Positions 38,605 through 48,210 of a DNA stretch of 64,000 nucleotides are shown here, in pieces (the stretch's first letter is position 1; each line of letters begins with the position of its first letter). The DNA is from Actinoplanes lobatus (lineage in GTDB: Bacteria; Actinomycetota; Actinomycetes; Mycobacteriales; Micromonosporaceae): positions 3,973,001 to 4,037,000 of the forward strand of contig NZ_JACHNC010000001.1 in assembly GCF_014205215.1 (NCBI RefSeq). Reading direction: 5' to 3'. Under the pieces are notes generated by a model, which ran no database searches, was not told the DNA's origin, and was given only the letters and a program-made list of their open reading frames with translations. Both the position numbers and the translations under genes were made by a program.

Positions 38605-39564
38605 GTGAGCATGATCACCGAGCGTCCTGTCCGCGGACGGACGCCCGGCGCGGAGGAGCGCCCGGAGCGCTCGCCCCGCCCCGGGGCCCGGCGGAGCTGG
38701 ATGGCGGTGTTCCGGGCGTACCTCGCCCTGACCAAGCCGCAGATCGTCGAGCTGCTCCTGGTCACCACCGTGCCGACCATGATGCTGGCCGCCGGCGGGT
38801 GGCCCGACCCGGTCACCTTCGCCGCCGTGCTGGTCGGCGGCGGTCTGGCGGGCGGCGCCGCGAGCGCGCTGAACTGCTACATCGACCGCGACATCGACGA
38901 GCTGATGCGGCGCACCAAGCGGCGCCCGCTGCCGAACCACCAGATGACGCCGCGGGCCGTGCTGATCTTCGGCCTGACCCTCGCTGTGATCTCGGTCGCG
39001 CTGATGGGGCTTCTCACCAATTGGTTGGCCACCGCGCTGACCGCCTTCTCGATCTTCTACTACGACGTCGTCTACACGCTCTGGCTGAAGCGGCGCACCC
39101 CGGCGAACACGTTCTGGGGTGGAGTGTGCGGCGCGGCCCCCGTGGTGATCGGCTGGGCGGCCGTCGAGGGCACCATCCCGCCGATGGCATGGGCGCTTTT
39201 TGCGGTTGTCTTCTTTTGGCAGATGCCGCATTTCTATGCGCTCGCTGTGAAGTACAAGGACGACTATGCGCGGGCCGGCATCCCGATGCTCCCGGTGGTC
39301 CGCTCGATGGAGCGGGTGAACTTCGAGATCCTCGTCTACACCGTTCTCACCGTGGCCGCCTCGCTCGCCGCCTGGCCGCTCGGGCTGGGACCGATCTACG
39401 GGGTCACCGCGATCGTGATGGGTCTGGTCTTCCTGGCCGAGGCGGTCCGGTTGGTCCGGCAGACCCGGGCCGGCGTCGCGATGAAGCCGATGCGCCTGTT
39501 CCATCTGTCCATCACGTACCTCACGGTCGTCTTCATGGCCGTCGCGGTTGACGCTCTGATCTGA
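38605..39564 (+). CDS. ctaB: Protoheme IX farnesyltransferase (heme O synthase)
   Basis: A 319-residue UbiA-family prenyltransferase with about nine helices. The first Asp-rich motif is [20 protein letters not shown] and the second lies in [30 protein letters not shown] opens the membrane domain. It adds a farnesyl group to heme B for cytochrome oxidase. The first 30 residues are Arg/Pro-rich. GTG start with GGAAGGTGG. Divergent from tkt; ctaA, the next step, is 1.5 kb downstream on the other strand. Confidence 0.96.
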   Translation: MSMITERPVRGRTPGAEERPERSPRPGARRSWMAVFRAYLALTKPQIVELLLVTTVPTMMLAAGGWPDPVTFAAVLVGGGLAGGAASALNCYIDRDIDELMRRTKRRPLPNHQMTPRAVLIFGLTLAVISVALMGLLTNWLATALTAFSIFYYDVVYTLWLKRRTPANTFWGGVCGAAPVVIGWAAVEGTIPPMAWALFAVVFFWQMPHFYALAVKYKDDYARAGIPMLPVVRSMERVNFEILVYTVLTVAASLAAWPLGLGPIYGVTAIVMGLVFLAEAVRLVRQTRAGVAMKPMRLFHLSITYLTVVFMAVAVDALI

Positions 39565-39586
39565 TCTGTCGCACAGGATGCCCGGA

Positions 39587-39609
39587 TTGTCGCCAGTGTC
39601 AGTTACTGT
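39587..39609 (+). promoter_or_regulatory. Possible PafBC-type promoter upstream of the small unknown gene
   Basis: TTGTCGCCA (39587-39595), eight bases, TACTGT (39604-39609). It fits TTGTCR-N3-N8-TANNNT but not the GTG part. The next gene starts about 165 nt beyond the predicted start site. Chance is a real alternative. Confidence 0.3.
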
Positions 39610-39781
39610 CCGTCACTCGTAGGGCGGATTCCCGGCCCTGGCGCAATTGGGGCGTAATCAGCTCATAACAATGCGCTGGCTCCTGAAACCCGCAGGTAAT
39701 TGGAGTCACAAAAGCGGCTTGGAGTACCACGGGCGAGGTTGCCGACTGCTTAGGCTGCGCAGCATGGCAGAAGGTTCCGTA

Positions 39782-40057
39782 ATGACGCTGACCTCCGAGA
39801 TCAAGTCCTTCGCCGCCGGTCACGGCGGCGCCAAGGCGGTGATCGAGTACGTCGGTAAGCGCGGCGCCCGCATCGTCCTCGTCGGCGAGGACGGCGAGTG
39901 GTCCGACCAGTTCGCCCCGGACACCGGCGTCGCCCGGGAGGCCTGCGACCACGCCGGCGTCCAGGTGGAGAACGAGTGGGAGCGCGAGCTCCTGGAGCAG
40001 ATGCGGCCCAGCAACGACCTGTGGCGTTCGATGTCCCGCCGGAGCATGGCCCGTTGA
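39782..40057 (+). CDS. Small conserved-looking protein of unknown function
   Basis: A 91-residue soluble, mildly acidic protein: MTLTSEIKSFAAGHGGAKAV, then VGKRGARIVLVGEDGEWSD, and a basic C-terminus WRSMSRRSMAR. I do not recognise it. The ATG at 39782 follows GAAGG; Met at 39764 gives six more residues. Its TGA overlaps the TTG of the ATP-grasp gene, so the two are translationally coupled and probably act together. Confidence 0.7.
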   Translation: MTLTSEIKSFAAGHGGAKAVIEYVGKRGARIVLVGEDGEWSDQFAPDTGVAREACDHAGVQVENEWERELLEQMRPSNDLWRSMSRRSMAR

Positions 40058-40935
40058 CGATCCGCGACTTCCGGGTCGCGCTGGTCACCTCCGCGGACTT
40101 TCCCGACCTCTTCGACGACGACCACCCCCTGCGTGACGCGCTGCGTGGGCGCGGGGTGGCGGTCGACGCCGTCCGCTGGGACGACCCGGTGGCCGACTGG
40201 GCCGCCTACGACCTGGTGGTGCTCCGCTCGCCGTGGGACTACACGGCCCGCCGCGACGAGTTCGTCGACTGGGCCGCCTCCGTGCCGCGGCTGGCCAACC
40301 CGGCCGACATCGTCGCGTGGAACACCGACAAGCGGTACCTCAGCGAGCTCGAGGCGGCCGGCATCCCGATCATCCCGACCACGTTCGTCGGGCCCGGCGG
40401 CGACTGGACCCCGCCGGCCGAGGGGCAGTGGGTGGTCAAGCCGACGATCAGCGCCGGCAGCCAGGACACCGCCCGCTACACCCTGCCCGGTCAGGCCGGG
40501 CTCGCCACGGCACATGTCGAGCGGCTGACCACGGCCGGGCGGACCGCGATGATCCAGCCGTACCTGTCGGCCGTGGACACCGCCGGCGAGACCGCGGTGC
40601 TGTGCACGCCCGACGAGACCGGCGAGCTGACGTTCAGCCACGGCATCCGGAAGGGCCCGATGCTCACCGGGCCGGCCGGCGAGCCGGTCGATATCGCCTT
40701 CGAGGAGATCAGCCCGCGGCAGCCGTCGCCCGCCGAGCGGGAGGTCGCCGAGCGGGTGCTCGCGGTCGTCCCGGGCGGGGCCAAGCGGCTGCTCTACGCC
40801 CGCGTCGACCTGATTCCCGGCCCGGACGGGGCGCCGATGCTGATCGAGCTGGAGCTCACCGAGCCGTCGCTGTTCCTGTCGACCGCGCCCGGTTCCGCCG
40901 AGCGGCTCGCCGCCGCGATCATCGCCCGTCTCTGA
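40054..40935 (+). CDS. ATP-grasp ligase-like protein
   Basis: A 293-residue ATP-grasp enzyme. The N-terminal Rossmann-like part has RVALVTSADFP and DLVVLRSPWDY; NPADIVAWNTDKRYL follows, then the ATP-binding QWVVKPTISAGSQDT and the magnesium site YARVDLIPG...LIELELTEPSLF. The layout resembles the family that includes O-ureido-serine cyclo-ligase and glutathione-synthetase-like proteins. Such enzymes join a carboxylate to an amine through an acyl phosphate. The substrate is unknown; the coupled 91-residue protein upstream could be substrate or partner. TTG start overlapping the upstream TGA; GGAG about ten bases before. Confidence 0.8.
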   Translation: MTIRDFRVALVTSADFPDLFDDDHPLRDALRGRGVAVDAVRWDDPVADWAAYDLVVLRSPWDYTARRDEFVDWAASVPRLANPADIVAWNTDKRYLSELEAAGIPIIPTTFVGPGGDWTPPAEGQWVVKPTISAGSQDTARYTLPGQAGLATAHVERLTTAGRTAMIQPYLSAVDTAGETAVLCTPDETGELTFSHGIRKGPMLTGPAGEPVDIAFEEISPRQPSPAEREVAERVLAVVPGGAKRLLYARVDLIPGPDGAPMLIELELTEPSLFLSTAPGSAERLAAAIIARL

Positions 40936-40954
40936 CGCCACTCACGCTCACCGC

Positions 40955-40983
40955 GAAAGGCCGCCCTTCCGGGGCGGCCTTTC
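40955..40983. terminator. Bidirectional terminator between the ATP-grasp gene and ctaA
   Basis: GAAAGGCCGCCC (40955-40966) and GGGCGGCCTTTC (40972-40983) form a perfect 12-bp stem with a 5-nt loop; the arms end in T-rich sequence on both strands, serving convergent genes. Confidence 0.85.
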
Positions 40984-41018
40984 TCTTTCGACGAGCATTT
41001 CTGGTACGGGCTGCGCCG

Positions 41019-42005
41019 TCAGGCGGCCGGCACCGGCTCGTTCGCGGTCACCGGGGACGGCTCGGCCGGGACCGTGGTGACCGGGCGGGCCCGCAGCGAC
41101 CACACCACCGCCAGCGTCGCGGTCCACACCAGGGCGGAACCGAGCATGTGCGCGGCGACCAGCGCCACCGGCAGATGCGTGAAGTACTGCACGAAGCCGA
41201 TCAGCCCCTGGCCCATCTCCACCCAGAACAGCACCGCGGCGGCGCGCACCGCGGCCGCCGGAGCCTCCACCGCGCGCAGCGCGAACCACATCGCCACGGT
41301 CAGGCCGATCAGCAGGAAGACCAGGTCGGCGTGCACCTGGGAGATCTGCTCGGGGTCCAGGCCGTTGCGCTTGGCGCCGTGGTCGCCGGAGTGCGGGCCG
41401 CTGCCGGTCACCACCACGCCGGCCGCGATCACCGCGAAACTGGCCGCGGCCAGCACCCGGGCGAGCTGCCGCAGCGGGGCCGGGACCAGCGGAACCGGGT
41501 CGCCGTCGCCCTCGCCGACCCGGCGCCAGAGCGCGAAGGCCCCGGTGACCAGCGCGATCGACAGGACGAAGTGCAGCCCGACCACCCACGGGTTGAGGTT
41601 GGTGAGCACCGTGATGCCGCCGATCACGCCCTGGCCGGGGATGCCGAGCGCCACCGCGACCGACAGCCTGACCAGCGAGCGCCGGCCCCGGGCCAGCGCG
41701 CCCAGGAAGCAGGCCACCGCGATCGCGATCAGGACGAAGGTCAGCAGCCGGTTGCCGAATTCGATGACGCCGTTGATGCCCATCTCGGGCGTCGTCGTGT
41801 AGGACCCGTCGGTGCACCGGGGCCAGGTGGGGCAGCCGAGGCCGGATTTGGTGAGCCGGACGGCCGCGCCGGTGACGATGATCCCGATGTTGGCCACCAG
41901 CGATGCCAGGGCCAGCCCGCGCAGCGACGATCCACACCATCGCACGGGGCGGGAGGCCAGGAAAGCGGACGCCGGGCGCACCTTGGAGGACTTCACCCCG
42001 CGCAT
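41019..42005 (-). CDS. ctaA: Heme A synthase (Cox15/CtaA)
   Basis: A 328-residue membrane protein with about eight helices. GAAVRLTKSGLGCPTWPRC carries the paired Cys loop and the first helical motif; later helices hold the heme-ligand histidines (GLHFVLSIALV, QVHADLVFLL, AAHMLGSALVW). It oxidises heme O to heme A for cytochrome c oxidase. The gene is transcribed away from sufR. The C-terminal 20 residues are Pro/Val-rich. Confidence 0.93.
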   Translation of the reverse strand: MRGVKSSKVRPASAFLASRPVRWCGSSLRGLALASLVANIGIIVTGAAVRLTKSGLGCPTWPRCTDGSYTTTPEMGINGVIEFGNRLLTFVLIAIAVACFLGALARGRRSLVRLSVAVALGIPGQGVIGGITVLTNLNPWVVGLHFVLSIALVTGAFALWRRVGEGDGDPVPLVPAPLRQLARVLAAASFAVIAAGVVVTGSGPHSGDHGAKRNGLDPEQISQVHADLVFLLIGLTVAMWFALRAVEAPAAAVRAAAVLFWVEMGQGLIGFVQYFTHLPVALVAAHMLGSALVWTATLAVVWSLRARPVTTVPAEPSPVTANEPVPAA

Positions 42006-42110
42006 CGTACGCCTGCTGTTGATCTTGATTTGCCCAGCTCCGCATGCCGGTGGGGCGGATCACCGACCCCTGGTTTGCAGGGCTCGCGGGAAATACGTAA
42101 CGTTGCCGTA

Positions 42111-42836
42111 GTGAAAAACGAGGTGCTGCTCCAGATCGGCGCACCGGCACAGGCCGGCGCGACGGACGGACGCACCCGCGACCGGGTCGCCCAGCTCCTG
42201 CTGAAGCGGGGCGCGGCCACCGCGGCCGAGCTCGGCGCCGCTCTGAGCCTGAGCCCCGCGGCCATCCGCAAGCACCTCGACGCGATGCTCGCCGACCACC
42301 TGGTGGAGACCAGGGAGGTCCGCAGCAACGGTCCGCGTGGCCGGGGCCGGCCGGCGAAGGCGTTCGCCCTCACCGTGGCCGCCCGCGAGGACCTGAACCC
42401 GCACCACTACGACGGCATCGCCTCCGCGGCCCTGCGCTGGATCGCCCAGCACCACGGGCCGGAGGCCGTCTCCGCTTTCGCGGCGGCCCAGGTCGCGGCG
42501 CTCGAGGAGCGCTGCCAGACGGCGCTGCGATCGGCGGACGGCGATCCGATCACGCGCGCCGAGGCACTCGCCGAGGTGCTGACCGCCGAGGGCTACGCTG
42601 CCAGCGCGACCACGATCGCGTCCGGTGGGCAGCTGTGCCAGCATTCCTGCCCGGTGGCTCACGTGGCCGCCGAGTTTCCTCAGCTGTGCGACGCCGAGAC
42701 CGAAGTCATCTCGCGGCTCATCGGCACTCACGTGCAGCGCCTTGCCACCATCGCGCACGGCGACGGGGTGTGCACGACGCACATCCCCACCCATCGTGTG
42801 CACCCCGCCGAAAACACGGTTAGGACAGATACATGA
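42111..42836 (+). CDS. sufR: SufR-type iron-sulfur transcriptional regulator
   Basis: A 241-residue DeoR/ArsR-like regulator. The winged helix spans [20 protein letters not shown] and [32 protein letters not shown] follows. The C-terminal domain has [21 protein letters not shown], the Cys cluster that binds [4Fe-4S] in SufR. It represses suf when clusters are sufficient. GTG at 42111 has no Shine-Dalgarno, and AAATACGTAACG just upstream suggests a leaderless or nearly leaderless mRNA. Its stop overlaps the sufB ATG (ATGA). Confidence 0.9.
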   Translation: MKNEVLLQIGAPAQAGATDGRTRDRVAQLLLKRGAATAAELGAALSLSPAAIRKHLDAMLADHLVETREVRSNGPRGRGRPAKAFALTVAAREDLNPHHYDGIASAALRWIAQHHGPEAVSAFAAAQVAALEERCQTALRSADGDPITRAEALAEVLTAEGYAASATTIASGGQLCQHSCPVAHVAAEFPQLCDAETEVISRLIGTHVQRLATIAHGDGVCTTHIPTHRVHPAENTVRTDT

Positions 42837-44254
42837 CTGACCAGATCGCCACCCAGGAAGAGCACCTCGCCGCTCTGGGTCGCTACGAGTACGGCTGGGC
42901 GGACGCCGACATCGCCGGCGCTTCCGCGCAGCGCGGCCTGTCCGAGGCGGTGGTGCGCAACATCTCCGCACTGAAGAACGAGCCGGAGTGGATGCTGAAC
43001 CTCCGGCTCAAGGGCCTGCGGCTGTTCGGCCGCAAGCCGATGCCGCACTGGGGCGCCGACCTCACCGGCATCGACTTCCAGAACATCAAGTACTTCGTCC
43101 GTTCCACCGAGAAGCAGGCCGCCTCCTGGGAGGACCTGCCCGAGGACATCAAGGCGACGTACGACAAGCTCGGCATCCCGGAGGCGGAGAAGCAGCGCCT
43201 CGTGGCCGGCGTCGCCGCCCAGTACGAGTCCGAGGTCGTCTACCACAAGATCCGTGAGGACCTGGAGGAGCAGGGTGTCGTCTTCCTCGACACCGACACC
43301 GCCCTCAAGGAGCACGAGGACGTCTTCAAGGAGTACTTCGGCACGGTGATCCCGGTCGGCGACAACAAGTTCGCCGCGCTGAACACCGCGACCTGGTCCG
43401 GCGGCTCCTTCATCTACGTGCCGAAGGGCGTGCACGTGGAGATCCCGCTCCAGGCCTACTTCCGGATCAACACGGAGAACATGGGCCAGTTCGAGCGGAC
43501 CCTGATCATCGCCGACGAGGGCTCGTACGTGCACTACGTCGAGGGCTGCACCGCGCCGATCTACTCGTCCGACTCGCTGCACTCCGCGGTCGTCGAGATC
43601 GTCGTGAAGAAGAACGCCCGGGTGCGCTACACGACCATCCAGAACTGGTCGAACAACGTCTACAACCTGGTCACCAAGCGCGCCACCTGCGAAGAGGGCG
43701 CGACCATGGAGTGGATCGACGGCAACATCGGCTCCAAGGTGACGATGAAGTACCCGGCCGTCTACATGACCGGCCCGCACGCCAAGGGCGAGGTGCTCTC
43801 GATCGCCATGGCCGGTGAGGGCCAGCACCAGGACTCCGGCGCCAAGATGGTGCACGCCGCGCCGTACACCTCCTCGACGATCATCTCGAAGTCGATCGCG
43901 CGTGGGGGCGGCCGCACGTCGTACCGGGGCCTCGTGCAGGTGCTGGAGGGGTCGTCGCACTCCAAGAGCACGGTCAAGTGCGACGCCCTGCTGGTCGACA
44001 CGATCTCCCGGTCGGACACGTACCCGTACGTGGACATCCGTGAGGACGACGTCAACATGGGCCACGAGGCGACCGTGTCCAAGGTCAGCGAGGACCAGCT
44101 CTTCTACCTGATGAGCCGCGGTCTGACCGAGGACGAGGCGATGGCGATGATCGTGCGCGGCTTCATCGAGCCGATCGCCAAGGAGCTCCCGATGGAGTAC
44201 GCGCTGGAGCTGAACCGCCTCATCGAGCTCCAGATGGAGGGGGCGGTCGGCTGA
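42833..44254 (+). CDS. sufB: Fe-S cluster scaffold SufB
   Basis: A 473-residue SufB. It contains [48 protein letters not shown], the beta-helix core through [13 protein letters not shown] and [20 protein letters not shown], and the closing [16 protein letters not shown]. It is the main scaffold of the SufBCD complex. The ATG overlaps the sufR stop. Unlike mycobacterial homologues it has no intein. Confidence 0.98.
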   Translation: MTDQIATQEEHLAALGRYEYGWADADIAGASAQRGLSEAVVRNISALKNEPEWMLNLRLKGLRLFGRKPMPHWGADLTGIDFQNIKYFVRSTEKQAASWEDLPEDIKATYDKLGIPEAEKQRLVAGVAAQYESEVVYHKIREDLEEQGVVFLDTDTALKEHEDVFKEYFGTVIPVGDNKFAALNTATWSGGSFIYVPKGVHVEIPLQAYFRINTENMGQFERTLIIADEGSYVHYVEGCTAPIYSSDSLHSAVVEIVVKKNARVRYTTIQNWSNNVYNLVTKRATCEEGATMEWIDGNIGSKVTMKYPAVYMTGPHAKGEVLSIAMAGEGQHQDSGAKMVHAAPYTSSTIISKSIARGGGRTSYRGLVQVLEGSSHSKSTVKCDALLVDTISRSDTYPYVDIREDDVNMGHEATVSKVSEDQLFYLMSRGLTEDEAMAMIVRGFIEPIAKELPMEYALELNRLIELQMEGAVG

Positions 44255-44299
44255 CCGGCCGGCTCTCCCACCCCTAACGAAGCGGACATAAAGGACGAA

Positions 44300-45427
44300 A
44301 TGACTACCGAGGCCATCGCCCCGCCGAGCACCAAGTCGCAGGTGCTGCGCTCCTTCGACGTCGCCGACTTCCCGGCCCTCAACGGCCTGGAGGAGGAGTG
44401 GCGTTTCACCCCGCTCAAGCGGCTGCGTGACCTGGTCACCGCGACCACGCTGAGCGGGGCGGCTCCCTCCGTGGAGTTCGGTGACCTGCCCGCCGGCGTG
44501 ACGGTGTCCGAGACGGACGACGTGCCGTCGTTGCTCACGCCGTTCGACCGGGTCAGCGCTCTCGCGTACGGGTCGGCCGCCGGCGTCACCCTGATCGAGG
44601 TGGCCGCCGAGGCCGAGCCCGCCGAGGCCGCCGTGATCCGGCTGGTCGGCAAGGGCGGCGACGCCGCGGCGGCCCGCACCTTCGTCAAGGTCGGCAACTT
44701 CGCCAAGGCGACGATCATCCTGGAGCAGACCGGTTCGGTCACGCTGGCCGACAACATCGAGGTCCTGGTGGGCGACAGCGCCCAGCTGACCTTCGTGACC
44801 CTGGCCGAGTGGGACCGGGACGCGGTCCAGGCCCAGCACGTCAAGTTCCGGGTCGGCTCCGACGCCCGGGTCCAGCACGTCCATGTCACCCTGGGCGGCG
44901 ACGTGGTCCGGCAGTTCACCAGCGTCGAGTACGCGGGCCGGGGCGGCGACGCCGAGCTGTGGGGTCTCTACTTCGCCGACGCCGGTCAGCACCACGAGCA
45001 CCGGCAGCTTGTCGACCACGCGGTGCCGGACTGCCGCAGTTACGTGGGCTACCGCGGGGCGCTCCAGGGCGCGTCGGCGCACACCGTCTGGGTCGGCGAC
45101 GTGCTGATCCGGGCCGCGGCGACCGGCACCGACACCTACGAGATCAACCGGAACCTGATCCTCACCGACGGGGCGCGCGCGGACTCCGTACCCAATCTGG
45201 AGATCGAGACCGGCGAGATCGCCGGCGCCGGGCATGCGAGCGCGACCGGCCGCTTCGATGACGAGCAGTTGTTCTATCTGATGGCCCGCGGCATCCCCGA
45301 AGGGGAGGCCCGGAAGCTGGTGGTCCGCGGCTTCTTCGCCGAGCTGATCCACAAGATCCCGGTCGAGGAGCTGCGCGAGCGGCTCGGCGACGCCATCGAG
45401 GCACGCCTTGCCGAGGTAGGCCGGTAG
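44300..45427 (+). CDS. sufD: Fe-S assembly protein SufD
   Basis: A 375-residue SufD, the structural partner of SufB. Landmarks are EEEWRFTPLKRLRDL, the beta-helix region with QHVHVTLGGDVVRQFTSVEY, HHEHRQLVDHAVPDCRSYVG and the C-terminal YLMARGIPEGEARKLVVRGF. ATG with AAGGACG. The stop TAG shares its G with the next GTG. Confidence 0.96.
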   Translation: MTTEAIAPPSTKSQVLRSFDVADFPALNGLEEEWRFTPLKRLRDLVTATTLSGAAPSVEFGDLPAGVTVSETDDVPSLLTPFDRVSALAYGSAAGVTLIEVAAEAEPAEAAVIRLVGKGGDAAAARTFVKVGNFAKATIILEQTGSVTLADNIEVLVGDSAQLTFVTLAEWDRDAVQAQHVKFRVGSDARVQHVHVTLGGDVVRQFTSVEYAGRGGDAELWGLYFADAGQHHEHRQLVDHAVPDCRSYVGYRGALQGASAHTVWVGDVLIRAAATGTDTYEINRNLILTDGARADSVPNLEIETGEIAGAGHASATGRFDDEQLFYLMARGIPEGEARKLVVRGFFAELIHKIPVEELRERLGDAIEARLAEVGR

Positions 45428-45759
45428 TGGATTTCGAGAACGTCGGTCCGGTGTCGGACGTCGCGAAGGGCACCGTCCTCCAGGTGGAGGTCGACGGGGT
45501 CGAGATCGCGGTCGTCCACGCCGACGACGACGTCTTCTACGCGGTCCGCGACGAGTGCAGCCATGCCTCGGTGGCCCTCTCCGAGGGCGAGGTGGACGGG
45601 TGCACGCTGGAGTGCTGGCTGCACGGCTCCCGGTTCGACCTGCGTACCGGTGAACCCTCCGGACCGCCCGCCATCCACCCGGTGGCGGTCTACCCCGTCG
45701 AGATCCGCGACGGCGACATCTACGTTTCGACGACACCAAGCAATGGAGTAGAGCCGTGA
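45427..45759 (+). CDS. Rieske-type ferredoxin of the suf operon
   Basis: A 110-residue non-heme-oxygenase-type Rieske ferredoxin with the ligands in ECSHASVALSEG and CWLHGSRFDLRTG. It sits between sufD and sufC with 1-bp and 4-bp overlaps (TAGTG, GTGA), an arrangement common in actinobacteria. It may supply electrons during cluster assembly; its exact role is not established. Confidence 0.93.
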   Translation: MDFENVGPVSDVAKGTVLQVEVDGVEIAVVHADDDVFYAVRDECSHASVALSEGEVDGCTLECWLHGSRFDLRTGEPSGPPAIHPVAVYPVEIRDGDIYVSTTPSNGVEP

Positions 45760-46514
45760 GCACCCTGGAGATCCGCGACCTGCAGGTTTCGGTGAAGCTG
45801 CCGGATGGCGAGCTGAAGCCGATCCTGAACGGCGTCGACCTGACCGTGAAGGCCGGCGAGACCCACGCCATCATGGGTCCCAACGGCTCCGGCAAGTCGA
45901 CCCTCGCCTACTCGATCGCCGGCCACCCGAAGTACGAGATCACCGGTGGTTCGGTGACCCTCGACGGTGCCGACGTGCTCGAGCTGAGCGTCGACGAGCG
46001 CGCCCGGGCCGGCCTCTTCCTGGCCATGCAGTACCCGGTCGAGGTGCCCGGCGTCTCGGTGGCGAACTTCCTGCGCACCGCGAAGACCGCGATCGACGGC
46101 GAGGCGCCCAAGCTGCGCACCTGGGCCGGCGAACTGCGCGGCGCCATGGAGAAGCTGGAGATGGACCCGGCCTTCGCCCAGCGCAACGTGAACGAGGGCT
46201 TCTCCGGCGGTGAGAAGAAGCGTCACGAGATCATGCAGCTCGAGCTGCTCAAGCCGAAGGTCGCGATCCTCGACGAGACCGACTCCGGCCTGGACATCGA
46301 CGCGCTGCGGATCGTCAGCGAGGGCGTCAACCGGGTCCGTGCGACCGGGGAGACGGGCTTCCTGCTGATCACCCACTACACCCGGATCCTCCGCTACATC
46401 AAGCCGGACTTCGTGCACGTCTTCGTCGGCGGCAAGATCGTCGAAGAGGGTGGCCCGGAGCTCGGCGAGCAGCTCGAGGCCGAGGGTTACGACAAGTACA
46501 AGGTCAGGGCCTGA
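45756..46514 (+). CDS. sufC: Fe-S assembly ATPase SufC
   Basis: A 252-residue ABC-type ATPase: Walker A GPNGSGKSTLAYSIAG, the SufC-type Q-loop LFLAMQYPVEVPGVS, signature FSGGEKKRHEIMQLELL, Walker B ILDETDSGLDIDAL and the H-loop TGFLLITHYTRIL. It powers SufBCD. GTG start overlapping the ferredoxin stop. Confidence 0.98.
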   Translation: MSTLEIRDLQVSVKLPDGELKPILNGVDLTVKAGETHAIMGPNGSGKSTLAYSIAGHPKYEITGGSVTLDGADVLELSVDERARAGLFLAMQYPVEVPGVSVANFLRTAKTAIDGEAPKLRTWAGELRGAMEKLEMDPAFAQRNVNEGFSGGEKKRHEIMQLELLKPKVAILDETDSGLDIDALRIVSEGVNRVRATGETGFLLITHYTRILRYIKPDFVHVFVGGKIVEEGGPELGEQLEAEGYDKYKVRA

Positions 46515-46525
46515 GGGGTTAACTG

Positions 46526-47755
46526 ATGAGCTTCGACGTCGAGCGGATCCGTAAGGATTTCCCGATCTTCGAGCGGGAGGTCAACGGCCACCCGCTGGTC
46601 TACCTGGACAGCGCCAACACCTCGCAGAAGCCGGTTCAGGTGCTCGACGTCATGCGTGCGCACCAGGAGCGGTACAACGGCAACGTGTCCCGCTCCGTGC
46701 ACACGCTCGGCACCGAGTCGACCGAGGCGTACGAGGGTGCCCGGGCTCGCATCGCCACGTTCATCGGCGCGGCGAGCCCGGACGAGGTGGTCTTCACCAA
46801 GAACTCCACCGAGGCGATCAACCTGGTGGCGCACTCGCTGGGCCAGATGCTGCGGCTCGGGCCCGGCGACGAGGTGGTGATCTCCGAGATGGAGCACCAC
46901 TCGAACCTGGTGCCGTGGCAGCTGCTCTGCGAGCGGACCGGCGCGACCCTGCGCTGGTTCGGCATCACCGACGAGGGCCGCCTGGACGAGTCCGCCCTTG
47001 ACGATCTCGTCTCGGAACGGACCAAGATCGTTTCGCTGGTGCACATGTCGAATGTGCTCGGCACGATCAACGACGTGTCGGGGATCGCCGCGCGTGCGCG
47101 CTCCGTCGGGGCACTGGTCATGCTGGACTGCTCCCAGTCCGTGCCGCACCTGCCGCTCGACGTCTCGTCGCTGGGCGCCGACCTGATCGCCTTCACCGGC
47201 CACAAGATGCTCGGCCCGACCGGCATCGGCGTGCTCTGGGGCCGGCTCGACCTGCTCGCGCAGATGCCGCCGTTCCTGGCCGGCGGATCGATGATCGAGA
47301 CGGTCACGATGGGCGGCACCACCTTCGCCGCGCCTCCGGCACGGTTCGAGGCCGGCACGCCGCCGATCACCGAGGCCATCGGCCTCGGCGCGGCCGTCGA
47401 CTATCTGACCGGGCTGGGCATGGAGGCGATCCACCAGCACGAGCAGGACATCACACGGTACGCGCTGGACGCGCTCACCTCGGTCCCCGGCGTCCGGATC
47501 TTCGGTCCCGAGACGGTCGAGGGCCGGGGCGGTACGGTGTCGTTCGGTGTGGACGGGGTACATCCGCACGATGTGGGACAGGTTCTGGACGCTCTGGGTG
47601 TCGAGGTGCGGGTCGGGCATCACTGCGCCAAGCCGGTCTGCTCCCGGTTCAGCGTCCCGGCGATGACCCGGGCCTCGTTCTACCTCTACACGACCACGGC
47701 GGAGATCGACGCTCTGGCGCGCGGCCTCGACCAGGTCCGGAAGGTGTTCGGCTGA
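46526..47755 (+). CDS. sufS: Cysteine desulfurase SufS
   Basis: A 409-residue group II cysteine desulfurase. YLDSANTSQKP at the start, EMEHHSNLVPWQ, the PLP lysine in TGHKMLGPTGIGVLWG and the catalytic Cys in RVGHHCAKPVCSRF. It supplies sulfur through SufU. ATG with GAGGGG; stop TGA shares a base with the sufU ATG. Confidence 0.97.
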   Translation: MSFDVERIRKDFPIFEREVNGHPLVYLDSANTSQKPVQVLDVMRAHQERYNGNVSRSVHTLGTESTEAYEGARARIATFIGAASPDEVVFTKNSTEAINLVAHSLGQMLRLGPGDEVVISEMEHHSNLVPWQLLCERTGATLRWFGITDEGRLDESALDDLVSERTKIVSLVHMSNVLGTINDVSGIAARARSVGALVMLDCSQSVPHLPLDVSSLGADLIAFTGHKMLGPTGIGVLWGRLDLLAQMPPFLAGGSMIETVTMGGTTFAAPPARFEAGTPPITEAIGLGAAVDYLTGLGMEAIHQHEQDITRYALDALTSVPGVRIFGPETVEGRGGTVSFGVDGVHPHDVGQVLDALGVEVRVGHHCAKPVCSRFSVPAMTRASFYLYTTTAEIDALARGLDQVRKVFG

Positions 47756-48210
47756 TGATGCTCGACGGTCTCTACCAGGAGATCATCCTCGACCACTACA
47801 AGAACCCGCACGGGCGTGGCCTGCGGGATCCTTACGACGGGGAGGCGCACCACGTCAACCCGACGTGTGGCGATGAGATCACCGTACGCGTATCCCACGA
47901 TTTGAGCGAAATTTCGTACGATGGTGTTGGTTGTTCCATCAGTCAGGCTTCGGCGTCGGTGTTGCACGAGCTGGTGCAGGGTAAGGACGCCGCCGCGGCC
48001 TCGGAGATCCACCACGCCTTCGTCGAGCTGATGCAGAGCCGCGGTCAGGCCGAGGCCGACGAGGAGATCCTCGGCGACGGCATCGCCTTCGCCGGGGTGG
48101 CCAAGTTCCCGGCACGGGTGAAATGCGCGCTGCTGCCCTGGATGGCGTTCAAGGACGCGGCCGCGCGGGCCGGCGTGGAGGTGGGCGTGAGCCCGGAGGT
48201 GAAGGCATGA
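47755..48210 (+). CDS. sufU: SufU-type zinc sulfur-transfer protein
   Basis: A 151-residue SufU: LYQEIILDHYKNPHGRG, NPTCGDEITV, GVGCSISQASASVL and the C-terminal VKCALLPWMAFKDA supply the Cys and Asp zinc ligands of the family. It accepts persulfide sulfur from SufS. ATG at 47755 or the next codon. Stop overlaps the following ATG. Confidence 0.95.
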   Translation: MMLDGLYQEIILDHYKNPHGRGLRDPYDGEAHHVNPTCGDEITVRVSHDLSEISYDGVGCSISQASASVLHELVQGKDAAAASEIHHAFVELMQSRGQAEADEEILGDGIAFAGVAKFPARVKCALLPWMAFKDAAARAGVEVGVSPEVKA

